Below, piece by piece: positions 22,408-34,200 of a DNA stretch of 64,000 bases (position 1 is the stretch's first letter; the number at the start of each line of letters is the position of its first letter). Source of the stretch: Medicago truncatula (lineage: Eukaryota > Streptophyta > Magnoliopsida > Fabales > Fabaceae); NCBI RefSeq assembly GCF_003473485.1, contig NC_053042.1:12916501-12980500 (forward strand). Direction: 5' to 3'. The notes below the pieces were generated by a model, which ran no database searches, was not told where the DNA came from, and saw nothing but the letters and a program-made list of their open reading frames with translations. The translations under genes were made by a program, and so were the position numbers.

Positions 22408-24434
22408 TAACTAGATGTTTAGTTGAATCCATTGTATTCTATTATTGCAAACATCTGTATTTCATTCGAATATAAGCTGTATCGTGTCAGCCTTTGAACT
22501 TTTTCCCTATGGATTGTTTGTAATGTTTTTTTTGGTTGTTTTAAACTTGATTCCTTGGAAACAAGGCTTGAAGATCTATTAGTATATGCAAATATATTGT
22601 TTGATTTTAGTCATGGTGAAATTATTAATCTTTTTGGTTTGTTCCATTATTGATGAACCCTCAACATTTTTAAGAATTCATCTTCTTTTTCTTGTCTTCC
22701 TCATTTTAGTTAGATGAAAATGTTATCTTCTTTAGCTCATTTTAAAGACAATATGACTTGCTTGGCTCTGGTATTCATTTAATCATCATTAAACTAATCA
22801 AAATAAAATTACATAAACAAACAATGTCTACCTTAAAAAAAGATACAGTTACAATGGCCAACTTAAACATACCAAACCCAAAAAAAAATGGTGACCAAGG
22901 ATTTCATCCGTTCAAGCTGTCATCAATGGTGAATCAATTCTGCAAAAACAACATTTTCTTCTTCTGAATAGTTTCATGATTTACTACAATACAATGGAAT
23001 TAGTATAAAGAAGATATAGACGAATTCGAATATGGTGTATAGATTTAACCATAAGGAAATTGATGCAATAAGTAGAAATCGAAATAGAATGAAAAATCAA
23101 AGCAGGAAGGAGAATACAAAATTGAAGGACAAATAATATGTTGCAAAATGAATGAATGAAGAAAAAGGATAAATAATTAAAAAAATTTAGGTTCAATGTT
23201 GGCATTTATTTATACCTAATATTACACATGAGTGAGAAACAAACAAGTTACGCCGCCAAATTTTTTTGAATGACAACCAATCTTCACAAATACAATATTC
23301 ATAAACCTAAGAGACATATATTGCTTTGCACAATCCTTTGAACATTCAAGGATAATATGATGCTAAATTGGAGAAAGGGGACAGTGGAATTTTCAACCTA
23401 ATAAAAAATGTTACACCAAAACATGATACTTATTTATATAAGATCAACCTGAGGTTTTTTAATATTATGCAATATTGTTCCTATTATTATGCATTGAATC
23501 TCCTACTATTGGGAATTTTTCTTATTTTAATAAGATTTAACTAATTTATTAGCAATTTTTTTTTAAAGTAACTAATTTATTAGCAAAATAAAATTTCATC
23601 AAAATATAATTGATTTAAATTTTATTTAAATTAAAAACGTCATTTTACATCTATTTGATTGTTGAACAAATACTTTTATTAAACATTTCAATTAACTTAT
23701 CAACTATAATCTATCAACCATGACCTATAAGATATAAGTTAAATCATCGATTATTAACTATTTTTACCAAAGAGTGTCTTAGTCAACCTTTATTTCTAGC
23801 ATTTTCAACAACACTCATATCACATTGAATTCAACTATTAAAGTATAATGATGAAACTTATTGATCTAAAGATAAAAAATATAAACGTTTTTATGGTACA
23901 ACATCTTATATTAATATTTTGACTTAAAATGCAAATATAGACGTTTTAATTTTTATCTCGGTAAAAATATTTTTTGGTTTTACTCATTGCAACACAATGA
24001 AACCAAGTCAAACACATATAGTTCCAATCTAACAATGAAAGAAGGCAAACCAAATTATCCAACTAGAAGACAATAAAGAAAACGTGTGACAATTATATTA
24101 GCTAAAAATAGATATGGAGCATAAACTTTTAACTTGACAAAAAACCATGTTAAAGCCTTCACCTTAAAAAATAATTGATTTTGACAAATATATGCTACAA
24201 AAGTGACTTTGCTTTATCGTTCACAAAAGTAAACTTTCCAGCATCTCACTTCTACACAGAACCTTGACAAATACATATCTCAATTTTTTTCCCTTTCAAT
24301 GAAATGAAACCTCAAATTGATTGCATTTCAGTAAAGGTTGATTGATCCATCATGCTTCATATTTATTCATGCTGCCTTTCTTTTGCTGATCTCACACATT
24401 ACCATAATTTCTTATAATTTCTGTCTGAATCATC
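22408..24434. other. Intergenic
   Basis: The 3' flank paralogous to that of the first gene runs to about 22740 (ATGCAAATATATTG, TTTAGTCATGGTGAAAT). The rest is AT-rich with no supported gene; minus-strand open stretches near 23000-23200 are low-complexity Leu/Phe/Ile. From ~24190 the sequence becomes the promoter-like text shared with the second gene. Confidence 0.45.
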
Positions 24435-24492
24435 ATGTCATTTTATCATCCAACAAAGTAGTAAAGTAGCATACTAATCATAGAACTTGCAA

Positions 24493-24560
24493 CACTTATC
24501 AACAAGAAACCATATAATGCTTTAATCACTTATCAACAAGAAACCATATAATGCTTTAAT
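24493..24560 (+). repeat. 34-bp tandem duplication
   Basis: Two identical units beginning CACTTATCAACAAGAAACC, at 24493-24526 and 24527-24560. Confidence 0.85.
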
Positions 24561-24831
24561 TAATGCTTCGAAAGCTTGCTAAACTTGATAGATCTATATA
24601 CTAAAAGCTATGAAAGTTAATAATCTTTAATGGTACAACTATGAATCATAGTATAAAGTAATGGTAAAATCTAAACCTTTAATGCTTTTATTGGTACAAC
24701 TCTCACTGACTAAATTTGTCATGCCACCAAAGATTAGATAGATGCAAGAGACCTTAATTGTGTCATCTCATTGCTAAATTTTGGGGTAATATAAGGTCAT
24801 ATCAATTACCAATTTAATTTATTGTTGAGCT

Positions 24832-24855
24832 TATATATATATATATATATATATA
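24832..24855. repeat. (TA)n microsatellite
   Basis: About 12 uninterrupted TA units. Confidence 0.9.
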
Positions 24856-25416
24856 GTTTTCTTAACTATTGCTCTAAGGTCTTTAGATAAGGAATTCATT
24901 AATAGAAACTTTGTCTTTAAAATACAAGTTTATAATTTTGGTTTAGTAATAATCGGTGTCCTAAGAGCATTGGCATTTGATTTTATAACAAAAAAAAAAG
25001 ATTGATGTTGTGATTCATTCGATGATCGTTATGCCCGATAAACGTAATTAGTAATAATGAGTTTTTGGGCTTGTGTTGAACAAAGTGTAGAATGAACCAT
25101 TAGGATGAAAATTGTTTTTTCCACTTCTCAAATTGCTCTTTTTTAGTTGTTTTTGACTCAGCATCATTTAACTTCTGTTGGACACTTTTTAAAGTGGTTC
25201 AATCACTTTTTAAATCGGTTGAATTGATTTCAATCACTTTTGAAAAAAGAGCAATTTGACAAGTGCAAAAAGCAATTTTCCATTAGGATCCATGATGGAT
25301 GGTATGTAAGGTTACATGGTTATAAATAGAGAGGCTAGATCCTCTTTATCATCACTCTCATAATTACACTCATTTTCAATTTGCCCCATCAATAACCGAT
25401 AAAGTTTTAGCAAGTA

Positions 25417-25700
25417 CTCCTTCCGTCCCAAATTGTATGACGTTTTGGGTATTTCACACATATTAAGAAATGCAATTAATATTGTGTGAAAAAGAGATAT
25501 TATGAGTTATTTTACAAAATTGTCCTTAATAATAAATAATATGGGAAAGATAAATGAAAGAATTGAAAGAAGAGAGAGTAATAAATAATTAAGGTTATAA
25601 TAGGAAAAGTAACATTAATGTTGTATTGGTATTTTAAAGCGACATATAATTTGGGACAATTTTTTTTCCTAAAGCGACATACAATTTGGGACGGAGGGAG
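25417..25700. mobile_element. Stowaway-type MITE
   Basis: 284 bp with termini CTCCTTCCGTCCCAAATTG and CAATTTGGGACGGAGGGAG and a TA dinucleotide on each side (25415-25416 and 25701-25702). This is the classic Tc1/mariner-derived Stowaway form. A relative in inverted orientation is at 33026-33304. Confidence 0.88.
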
Positions 25701-26305
25701 TATATTAAAAATTATGGAAGTAATAAATAATTCATAAGTGTGAAATAATTTTTGGTTAGGTTATTGAACCATTTTTAATAATTTGTAATTGTGTTTTGAC
25801 GGTTTATTTCAAATTTTTGGGGTTTAATTAAGTTTTCTATGTCAGACCCTATCTACAAAATTATTGATAAGATTTAGGACACAATGATATATGCATTTAG
25901 TTCAAAGGCCAATTTAAATTCTCTAAATAATTATGCACCTTCTTTTTATTGTATAAAATTTATAAATTAACATTTTGTGTTTCTCCAAATTTAAGATTTT
26001 TGTGAATTCCAAATATTTAGTATAATTTACGTCTACTATTTACAAAGACACATAAATAATAATTGTGTTTGTAATTGCAAGATGCGCCAAAGGAGTTTAT
26101 GAATAGAGAATGTCATGAATTTTTTTATTTTTTTTTTGAGATGAAAATGGAGGGACAGTCGTGTTTAGCAAAATTGAAATATTACCATAGTATTAAAGGC
26201 AATAGGTTTCATATTTATGGAATGCAAAGTGGAGATACTTGTTTCTTTGAGTTGGTTCATGAAAAAATATTGGGAAGAAGTTTCAATTGTAGAAAGAACC
26301 CATAA

Positions 26306-26961
26306 ATGTGAATTATTACCATAGTTTTTAGGTCGATTCTGGAATTATTTGCCATAGAATATACTCATTGCAGTTAAATGTTGAATTGACATCTAATATA
26401 CACAAACTTTGAATTTATGGCTATGATGTTGATAGAACATGCCCCTTTGTTGTAGACCGGGCTTATTCCCCAAGTTCTTAGTAGTTTGAGTTGTGCGAGA
26501 ACCACGGTAACGTTGAAGACGTAGTAAAGTGGCGATTTGGATTGGTGATTAGCAGTAGTGAGGATCGAAGGCACCTGTGGGTCTTAACGACATAATAATC
26601 CTCGGTTTAGAGAGTTTAAGATTTGCTTAAGGTTATTGTTTTTAGAGTTAACACTTTCTCTTATCTTTAGAGTTTTGCATTTTGTTTTGTACTTTATTGA
26701 TTATTTTTAAGAAGTCAAACTAGTCAACTGAGATTGACAAATGAAAAAGTCAAATTCAAAATTAGTTGTACTTACGATGACTTTAAAAGTCAAAGTGTAT
26801 GAGTTGTGGACATAAGTCCCTGTTAAATTTTCTGAAACGACTTTTAAAAGAATGGATTGCAATTTTCTGAAACGACTTTTAAAAGAATGGATTGCAAATA
26901 TCCAATGTGTGTCGACAAATTACTTACGTTTCCATACTACTTCGTACCACGCACGCACCAT
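26306..26961. other. Intergenic with one short tandem duplication
   Basis: No gene recognised. A 35-bp unit containing CTGAAACGACTTTTAAAAG is present twice (26827-26896). Confidence 0.45.
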
Positions 26962-26969
26962 TCCTTATA

Positions 26970-27283
26970 GGCTTAATAACAGTTTTAGCCCGCTAACTTT
27001 TTCAAAGTTGCGATTTTGGCCTCCCAAAAAAAAAACTACAAAACCGCCTCCTAAGTTTTGCAACTATAGCAGTTTTGGCCCCCCAAGGCTAATTTTTGGT
27101 AAAAAAAAGAACATGTGGCATCTCACTTAGGGTGTCACGTCAGCGTAGACCGAGTCAAAATTGGCCTTTGGAGCCAAAACTGCCACAGTTGCAAAATTTA
27201 GGGGACAATTTTGTAGTTTTTTTCTTAGGAAACCAAAATCGCAACTTTGAAAAAATTAGGAGGCTAAAACTGCTATTAAACAA
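26970..27283. mobile_element. Fold-back MITE with 8-bp target duplication
   Basis: The two halves are inverted copies: TAACAGTTTTAGCC...CTTTTTCAAAGTTGCGATTTTGG on the left and its reverse complement at the right end, arms about 100 bp or more. It is flanked by TCCTTATA (26962-26969 and 27284-27291). The transcript would fold into a long hairpin. No coding capacity. Confidence 0.75.
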
Positions 27284-27291
27284 TCCTTATA

Positions 27292-28861
27292 TTATTCTTT
27301 GGATTTAGTCATTTAGATCATCTCTCAATTGTAATTTTTTTCAAAAGCTATGTGGATAATCCCACTATCAAAGTGCATTGGACTCAACTTAAGCAAATTA
27401 TAAGCAGAATCCAATACATTTTAATGATAAGTTCATCATTTTGCTTAAAGAAATAATAAGTTCATCTATATAACTCTCTCCGTGTCTTTCAAACTTCGTC
27501 TAACGTTGTTGCATGTCTAATACTAAAATTATATTTAAATCCAAAACTTGATTAAGTTAATAGAGACTCGCGTCATCTCATCTAAACCCTCTTGTATACA
27601 GTTGAAAGGTTTCTATCACCACCGTCATTCAATATCCACTCTCGTCAAATCACCATTGCCTTTATTATTCTCTCGTTCCATCGCCACCGTACGTCATTCA
27701 ATATCTGCTCTCGTTGCATGCATGTCCAATCAAACATACTTAATATACTCCTGTGTCACATCAATTATTTATTTAAACTTCATTGAATCAATACCTATAT
27801 TTAGTTTTGGGAAAAGTCACTAAATTGACTTGGGTGGCAGCCAGTCGGTTGGATGCGGTTGAATATTTTTTGGCTTTTAATTAGTACTTCCATGGAAAGT
27901 AAAAAGAAAATGTAACAAAGTTCTATAAACATTTTGTTAATGGTTCAAATATATAATAATGTCTTAGAATATGATTAGTCAATGCTTTAAAAGTTTATAA
28001 AATGTTCTTTTCAACACATAATTTCAAATATTTGATTCCTTATCAAATGTAATTAATGACCCAAGGTAAAAATGCAAAGTTGTCTTATTTAGTATATTCT
28101 GTTACTTCTTGGTATATTTTTTGGTAGAGAGGAATGAAATTCTTTTGTAGGGGCACGTCAAATGTGTACTTGGTGAAATTTATGATTTTTCATAAAAAAT
28201 TAAAAAATATAACTTTTTTCGATTTTTTATTAAAATTAGTAAATATCCCTCTTTAAATTATTTTTTAGAGATTCATATTAGACACTAAAGAGTCGATAGT
28301 AATACGAAATGTTTACGTCCTATACCCTCTAAAACACTAACTATTGCTTACCACTTCTAGTTGTAGTATTTGTCTAAAGATCTTTTATGTCAAAATTCAT
28401 TTTATTCCATTTCTTTTAGAGGTTTAATTGTATGCACCGTTAGTATAAAATTATATTACACATACATTTTAATAATATGTTGCCCATTATTTAAGGCATT
28501 TAAAAACACATGAGTTGATTGGTGGTAGTGTGTAGAAATTAAACTCTTCTTTTAGATTGGTTGATTTTGTTTTTTGCAATATGATACTCACTCTAGGTTA
28601 GAGATGACTAATCTTCTTTGAAGAACCTCTGGGTCACATAAGGTGGATTCTTTCAAATGAAATGTTTCCATACGCATGAACAAGGAATCGAACTTCTGAC
28701 CACATATTTAAGGGGTCCAAATTCCTTACAACTTGAATCAGCGTATTGTCGGTTGATCAACAACTTATTTAAAAGTGTCAAGCATCCAAAAATCAAAAGT
28801 TTGTCGGTACATATATTTATATCCATCCTCTTCTTCATGATATCATTCAAAGAGGAAAAAT
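27292..28861. other. Intergenic, 5' flank of the P450 gene
   Basis: No gene supported. Around 28660-28750 text such as GGAATCGAACTTCTGACC resembles an antisense tRNA-type B box and may be a SINE relic. ATATATTTATAT near 28808 is a plausible TATA for the P450 gene. Confidence 0.4.
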
Positions 28862-30382
28862 TTGAATTACATGAACTTTAGGACAATGACCTTGTTTCAG
28901 TATATTGCATTATTTGTAACAATTCTCTTCATATTGCACAATATATGGAGACGAAACAAAAATGAACTTCTACCAAATTGGCCAATTATTGGCATGTTAC
29001 CATCAGTTTTGCATAATCAATCCAATATTCATGATTTTGTAACCTTACTTTTGAAACATTATGGTAGCACTTTTCATTTTAAAGGACCTTGGTTCACAAA
29101 TATTGCCAACTTTACCCTCACCAGTGATCCCATGAATGTGCACCATATCACTAGCAAGAATTTCAGCAATTATGGGAGAGGATCTGATTTCCCTGAAATC
29201 TTTGAAGTTCTTGGTATTAGTCTTATAAATTTGGATTCCAATGATTGGAAACAAGAGAGGACAATACTTCATTCATTGCTCAAAAGGAAAAGTTTTAAGA
29301 CATCCCTTCAACAAATCATTCAAAAGAAGCTAGAGAGTTGTCTATTACCATTTCTTGATCATGCAACAAAAGGTTTACAAGTACTCGATTTACAAGATAT
29401 TCTTGAGAGGTTCACCTTCGATATAATCGGCACCTCTTTATTTGAATTTGATCCTAATTGCCTTCCTTACAAGTTCAATGAGTTTTCAGATATTGCGTAT
29501 GTAAAAGCTATTTCTGTGATTGAGGATACGATATTGTTTAGGCACTATATTCCAAAATGTTTTTGGAAGCTACAAAAATGGCTACAAATTGGTCAAGAGA
29601 AGAAGAACAATATAGCTCAAGAAAATATTCATAAATTCTTGTACAATTGTATATCTTATTACAAAGACGGTGAAGAGAAACGAACATTTAAAAGCAACGA
29701 AGACGTGGATGAATCTCATTCTTGCCTGCTAAAAGATCTAATGAAGGAAGGATTGGGAAAGGGGGAAATGGCTGAGAAATATATTATAAACACAACACTC
29801 AATCTCTTAGCTGCAGGAAGTGGAACAGTTAGTTCAGGTCTAAGTTGGTTCTTTTGGCTTGTTTCAACTCATCCTATTGTGGAAACTAAAATTATTCAAG
29901 AGATTAAAGATAATTTTCTAAAAGGGCTTGATAAGCTTGTTTATCTTCATGGAGCTATTTGTGAAGCTTTAAGGCTTTATCCTCCTATACCATTTGAACA
30001 CAAGTGTGCAATTAAATCAGATATATTACCTAGTGGAGACCATGTTAGTCCAAATACAAAGTTGATATATTCTTTGTATGCAATGGGAAGGATGGAACAA
30101 ATATGGGGAGAAGATTGCTTGGAATTTAAGCCTGAAAGATGGATATCAAATAGAGGAGAAATTATACAAGTGCCATCTTATAAGTTCATAGCATTCAATG
30201 CAGGTCCTAGAAGTTGTATTGGGAAAGATATTAGCTTTGTTCAAATGAAAATGGTTGCTGCTAATGTGTTGTGGAAGTTTCACATAGAAGTGGTGGAAGG
30301 TCACTTTGTTACTCCAAGGGTTGCTATGGTTCTTCGTATGAAACATGGTTTGAAGGTCAAAGTCAGTCAAAGATGCATTTGA
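28862..30382 (+). CDS. Cytochrome P450, CYP96A-type
   Basis: A single uninterrupted exon of 506 codons, as usual for CYP96A genes. It has an N-terminal membrane anchor (about residues 8-28, LFQYIALFVTILFILHNIW), a proline hinge (LPNWPIIGMLP), the ExxR motif E368-A-L-R371 in LVYLHGAICEALRLYPP, PERW, and a heme loop FNAGPRSCIG with Cys452. PFEHK after the K helix and YAMGRM are CYP96-like. Known CYP96A enzymes hydroxylate long-chain aliphatics at the endoplasmic reticulum (Arabidopsis CYP96A15 makes wax secondary alcohols). Odd points: the I-helix oxygen-activation motif, normally (A/G)Gx(D/E)T(T/S), reads AGSGTV (318-323), lacking the acidic residue, and the loop between the I-helix region and K helix is shorter than in most relatives. 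Start could also be Met4 or Met9. Activity is uncertain. Confidence 0.88.
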   Translation: MNYMNFRTMTLFQYIALFVTILFILHNIWRRNKNELLPNWPIIGMLPSVLHNQSNIHDFVTLLLKHYGSTFHFKGPWFTNIANFTLTSDPMNVHHITSKNFSNYGRGSDFPEIFEVLGISLINLDSNDWKQERTILHSLLKRKSFKTSLQQIIQKKLESCLLPFLDHATKGLQVLDLQDILERFTFDIIGTSLFEFDPNCLPYKFNEFSDIAYVKAISVIEDTILFRHYIPKCFWKLQKWLQIGQEKKNNIAQENIHKFLYNCISYYKDGEEKRTFKSNEDVDESHSCLLKDLMKEGLGKGEMAEKYIINTTLNLLAAGSGTVSSGLSWFFWLVSTHPIVETKIIQEIKDNFLKGLDKLVYLHGAICEALRLYPPIPFEHKCAIKSDILPSGDHVSPNTKLIYSLYAMGRMEQIWGEDCLEFKPERWISNRGEIIQVPSYKFIAFNAGPRSCIGKDISFVQMKMVAANVLWKFHIEVVEGHFVTPRVAMVLRMKHGLKVKVSQRCI

Positions 30383-30587
30383 TTTGATATAAGTATTAAT
30401 ACAAGTTATCTTAAGTTCATATTAATCACTATGATGCTTGTTGAGCGTTTCCTTTAACCTATTTGTATTTCCTATTATTCATAGTTTAATACGTTATGGT
30501 GAGATTATACTATTTTCTAGTTATGTTTGCTTTTATCAAATAGATGCATATCCTCAGTTGTTTGGATTTTTTTAATAAAATAGATTA

Positions 30588-30990
30588 GGTGAAATGCATT
30601 TAAAGATCCTTTAAGTTTTTCGTTTTTCTTAAAGTGGTTCTTTAAGTTTCAAAAGTCTCAAACAAGTCCTTTAAGTTTCAAAAGTCTCAAACAAGTTCTT
30701 TTAATTTTTGAATTGTTTCAAACAAGTTCTTTTAGAGGATGATGGTGATGATTTAGATGATAGCAACAAAGAGCATTATCCATCATTTGTCATGCCTAAA
30801 AAGATGACTAATTTTAAGTGGGTGTTAGGAGCCAGATTTGGTACCAAAGATGAGTTCAAGGAAGCAATTACCAAATAGGACTTGTTTGAATCGATTCAAA
30901 AACTAAAAGAACTTGTTTGGGACTTTTGAAACTTAAATGGCCACTTTGGGAAAAATGAAAAACTTAAAGGACTTTTAGATGCATTTGACC
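30588..30990. mobile_element. Short MULE derivative retaining a transposase scrap
   Basis: 403 bp flanked by the 9-bp direct repeat AATAGATTA (30579-30587 and 30991-30999). Termini are inverted: GGTGAAATGCAT at the left, ATGCATTTGACC at the right, with arms of ~150 bp rich in CTTTAAGTTT and AAACAAGT words. The centre (about 30733-30880, plus strand) encodes DDGDDLDDS, then YPSFVMPKKMTNFKW and GTKDEFKEAI, which is the N-terminal region of plant MULE transposases. It is thus a deletion derivative of an autonomous MULE. Confidence 0.8.
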
Positions 30991-31167
30991 AATAGATTAA
31001 TAATCCCTAAACCCTAAGGATAATAAATAGATTAATAAGCTAATAAAATGTATATAATAGACTCTAATTGCTAAAAAAATTAAAACATTCTTCAAAACAA
31101 TTTCAATCCATGTAGTTTGGAATAAGAAATAAAACATAAAACAATGAGACTAACACATAACTCTAAT

Positions 31168-32901
31168 TTAACTTCTTGAAATTAAAACATCAAATCCAAG
31201 CTTTTCAACCATCTTCAATAGGCAAGTATCACCCTTTTCCAATTCACACCCCTTCACAAATTCAAGCCAACCCTGCAATTGTCCAACACATGAATAATAA
31301 ATTAATGAAAAAAAGAATTTTACAAGCCATTAATTTTTCATAAACCTTAAGATCACAATTTTCCCATTTTGTTAAATGAATTTCCCAATAGAGACTAATC
31401 AAATATAATTTACCTTCAAAATAAGGAGTTTTCATGTCCTTTTCCAAAGAGAAAATAACAACTTGAAATGAAACTGTTTCTTTGCCTTTGTTTAGCACAA
31501 AAACACAAACATCACCAAATTTCAAATTATTCTCTTCACGGAATTCTCTCCAACCACAAGTTAGTGCAGATTGTTTATTTAAAGTGAGCTTCACATTCCA
31601 TTTATCTTGGTCAACAAAAAGTGTAGCATCATCTCTTCCTTCCATCATGTCCATATGTGCCTTAACAAATTCATTTGGTATGACCTGTTTTGGATTATTA
31701 ATTTCAACATAAAGTAGTTAAATGGATGCAATTTCAACCTATCAATACACACATCATACATTGCATTAAAGAAAAAAATACACAAATATACATAAGACAT
31801 ATATATCATATGATTTAATTAGCATGCATTGTTTATATTTTTTACATATGCAACCGATCACAATCCATTATGTAGGTAATTTTATAGATATTCTAAGAAT
31901 TAATGTTCACATATATTAATGAATTATTTACTAATTAAAGTGATCAAATAACCTTTCAAAAATAAAATAGTTTATTACCAAGAGATCTCTATCAATGTAT
32001 GTCTTTAGCATCATACATGCAAAAAAGTCGTTATTAGAGACAAAAAATTTCTTCACTTTCTGGCACAAAATTCTACTTCTCTCCTTAATATCATCACAGC
32101 TACTTCCTGCTAAAAAATTGAGAATTCACCAAAAAAAATTAGTGGCAACGCCTATAAAAATAAGACAAAAAATAGATAAAAAGAAACACAGTATGATGAT
32201 AGAACAAAACCAACCATTGTTCACATCAAGCTTAGAATCTTTTTGTTCTTTTGAGTTGATTTTCATCTTCTTACAAACTTCCATAGATGGTGCTGGAGAT
32301 TTTAGCCTTTTACCCCATGACGACGAAGGATTCTCAATAATTTTCAAAGAACTATCACTCTCTTCAGATTCTTCCCTAGTTTCTCTTGACGGGTATTTTA
32401 TTTCTAATCCGCATCTACCGAATACAATCACATTAAAGACAGAATTTTCTTGATATTGAAACACCAAAAATTGTGATTCATTCAAAGACAAATAATTTGC
32501 AAGTTCTTTCCAACCATTGCAAAACATAACTTCATTTTCACTAGTTTTCTCCCAAGAAACTTTCTTTTCCACCATGTTTGGAAACCTTAAAGTAACTGGG
32601 TTTCTTATTCCTTTCCAATACCTTTTCACAAAACTTATGGGCACACTCTGTAAAAAACACACAGACATTAATCAAAACTAATACAATGTTTTAGATCAAA
32701 GTATTTTTCCAATGCATATTTACAATGCATAATCCTAATTTTCACTGATAACTTCATAATCCTAATTTTGCAATGCATATTTACATATTGTTAAAAATCA
32801 AGGAAAGAAAGAACAAATATTGTTACCAGCTTTTCTTCTTGAAGGGTACTTTGACGTATAACCTTAAAAAAGTGGACACCATTACTCTCTTGAGAAGACA
32901 T
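31168..32901 (-). CDS. Divergent REM B3-domain protein with shortened third B3
   Basis: Five exons, coding on the minus strand, all in phase: 32901-32827, 32647-32215, 32106-31979, 31684-31346, 31272-31168; 359 residues. B3-1 about 12-112 (FFKVIRQ, SVPISFVKRYWKG, GWKELANYL, VFNVIVFG). B3-2 about 213-305 (VIPNEFVKAH, CGWREFREEN, GDVCVFVL). The third domain is only its C-terminal part: WEIHLTKWENCDLK in the last bases of exon 4, then GWLEFVKG, GDTCLLKM in exon 5. Its N-terminal VPKEF... segment and the linker exons 5-6 of other array genes are absent, and the intron falls just before the GW motif. Other splice choices for exon 4 hit a stop at once. Most divergent member of the array; transcript data would settle the 3' end. 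Confidence 0.78.
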
Positions 32902-33025
32902 GGTTCTAACTTTTTCTACGGACCAAAACTATAAAGAGTGAATATTTCAGTGAAAAATAAGTGTGTGATCAATGCAGAATTAATGGTCAATTATATAGCT
33001 TGTAACGATTCTAATTACCTTAATA

Positions 33026-33304
33026 CTCCTTCCGTCCTAAATTGTATGTGGCTTTAGGAAAAAAATGTCTCAAATTGTATGTCACTTTACAATATCAATG
33101 AAATATTAATGTTACTTTTCCTATTATATCTTTAACTATTTATTACTTTTTCTTCTTTCAATTCTTTCATTTATCTTTCCCATATCATTTATTAAGGACA
33201 ATTTTGTAAAACAACTCATAATATCTATTTCCCACATAATATTAATTATATTTCTTGATATATGTGAAATGCCCAAAACGTCATACAATTTGGGACGGAG
33301 GGAG
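33026..33304. mobile_element. Stowaway-type MITE, inverted relative of 25417-25700
   Basis: Termini CTCCTTCCGTCCTAAATTG and CAATTTGGGACGGAGGGAG; left TA intact (33024-33025), right neighbour CA. The interior matches the reverse complement of the 25417 element (TTATTAAGGACAATTTTGTAAAAC). Confidence 0.85.
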
Positions 33305-33351
33305 CATGTCTTTATTGTCAAGAGGAAGTTATTTTCCTCCACCAATCAAGT

Positions 33352-33943
33352 GTTTTTCTAAACATTAACTTCCATACAATTTTTTATTTATTATTTTATC
33401 TTTTTCCAATTCTTTTTATTTATGTTTTCCATACCATTAATAAAGGATATTTTTGTAAAACAACTCACAATTAATATTTTTCATACAACATTAACTACAT
33501 TTTTTAATCCTTTTTTTTTTTGACAAAAATAAATGATATTCATTCATTCAAATTGATAGAGTACATCGATATAGTGCAAATTTGCTAAAAACAAAAATGA
33601 TAAATCTGTGAACAGGCTCACAACATCCATGTTAATAGCATAAAACGGCAAGGTACAAATGCCTACACATATGACTATATTTAATCTCCGGAATAATCAT
33701 GTCTCCAGATCTACAACGTGGATGACACCAAAGTCATTGATTGGATATGCACTGGATCGAAGCTGATCTGACAATCTGAACCGATCAAATACCTGAGAGA
33801 AACAAGAAAGACAAACAATGTCGCACAAAGACGACGAACAAACCAACGTCGCACGATGATGACGGAATCACAAAATAAAAATAACTGCATTTTTTAATTC
33901 ATATACATTTGCTAGAGTGACATATAAAATGGAATGGAGAGGG
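33352..33943. mobile_element. Older Stowaway-like copy split by a LINE
   Basis: TATTTTTGTAAAACAACTC and the ends (left CATTAACTTCCATACAATT, right TGGAATGGAGAGGG) show it is a diverged relative of the neighbouring MITE. A LINE tail (33509-33881) is inserted in it, which lengthened it. Confidence 0.5.
33509..33881 (-). mobile_element. 5'-truncated LINE insertion (3' UTR only)
   Basis: On the minus strand the piece ends in an A-run (plus-strand T-run at about 33511-33520). It is flanked by a 17-bp imperfect direct repeat (33492-33508 and 33882-33898; TAACTACATTTTTTAAT against TAACTGCATTTTTTAAT). GAATGAATGAATATCATTT next to the tail occurs again at 37913-37931, so the two share a 3' end. Confidence 0.75.
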
Positions 33944-34200
33944 TATTTCTTCAGAACACTTTTTTCGACATCACTCACATGAAACTCTTGAAATCTCAAT
34001 TTAAGAAATCGTTTTTTGTAAAATGGTTTAACGGCGAGAATATCAGAGTGTGTGGAAAATCTTTGGTTGAAACTCCTATTCCTAAATATCAAACTTTTAT
34101 ATAGTTATCAACTAAGTTGTAATTGAAAAATCTATTTTAAATTAATGACTTAATTGAGTTACACACTGATTACGCGATAAAGATCTCAATATTAAGTTTT

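Larger units (their letters stand above)
24435..26305 (+). pseudogene. Decayed fourth B3 gene copy (exon 1 and exon 7 remnants)
   Basis: The promoter-like flank leads to ATGTCATTTTATCATCC at 24435, whose first codons (MSFYHP) match exon 1 of the array genes before a stop. Exons 2-6 are missing. A last-exon remnant follows a degenerate acceptor at 26081 and reads APKEFMNRE, then CLAKLKYYHSIKGNRF, GDTCFFELV. It lacks the GW...F core and contains a T-rich insertion. The text before it (LTR-free, with AACATTTTGTGTTTCTCC at about 25971) matches the intron before exon 6 of the 54289 gene; exon 6 survives only as GTGAATTCCAAATA. A Stowaway MITE sits inside (25417-25700). Confidence 0.65.

Noticed and set aside
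22984-23205. 73-codon minus-strand frame
   Set aside because: Low-complexity Phe/Leu/Ser; no homologue suspected.
27548-27823. 91-codon plus-strand frame with repeated SISTLV / SISALV text
   Set aside because: A short direct duplication of the DNA explains the repeat; no domain seen.
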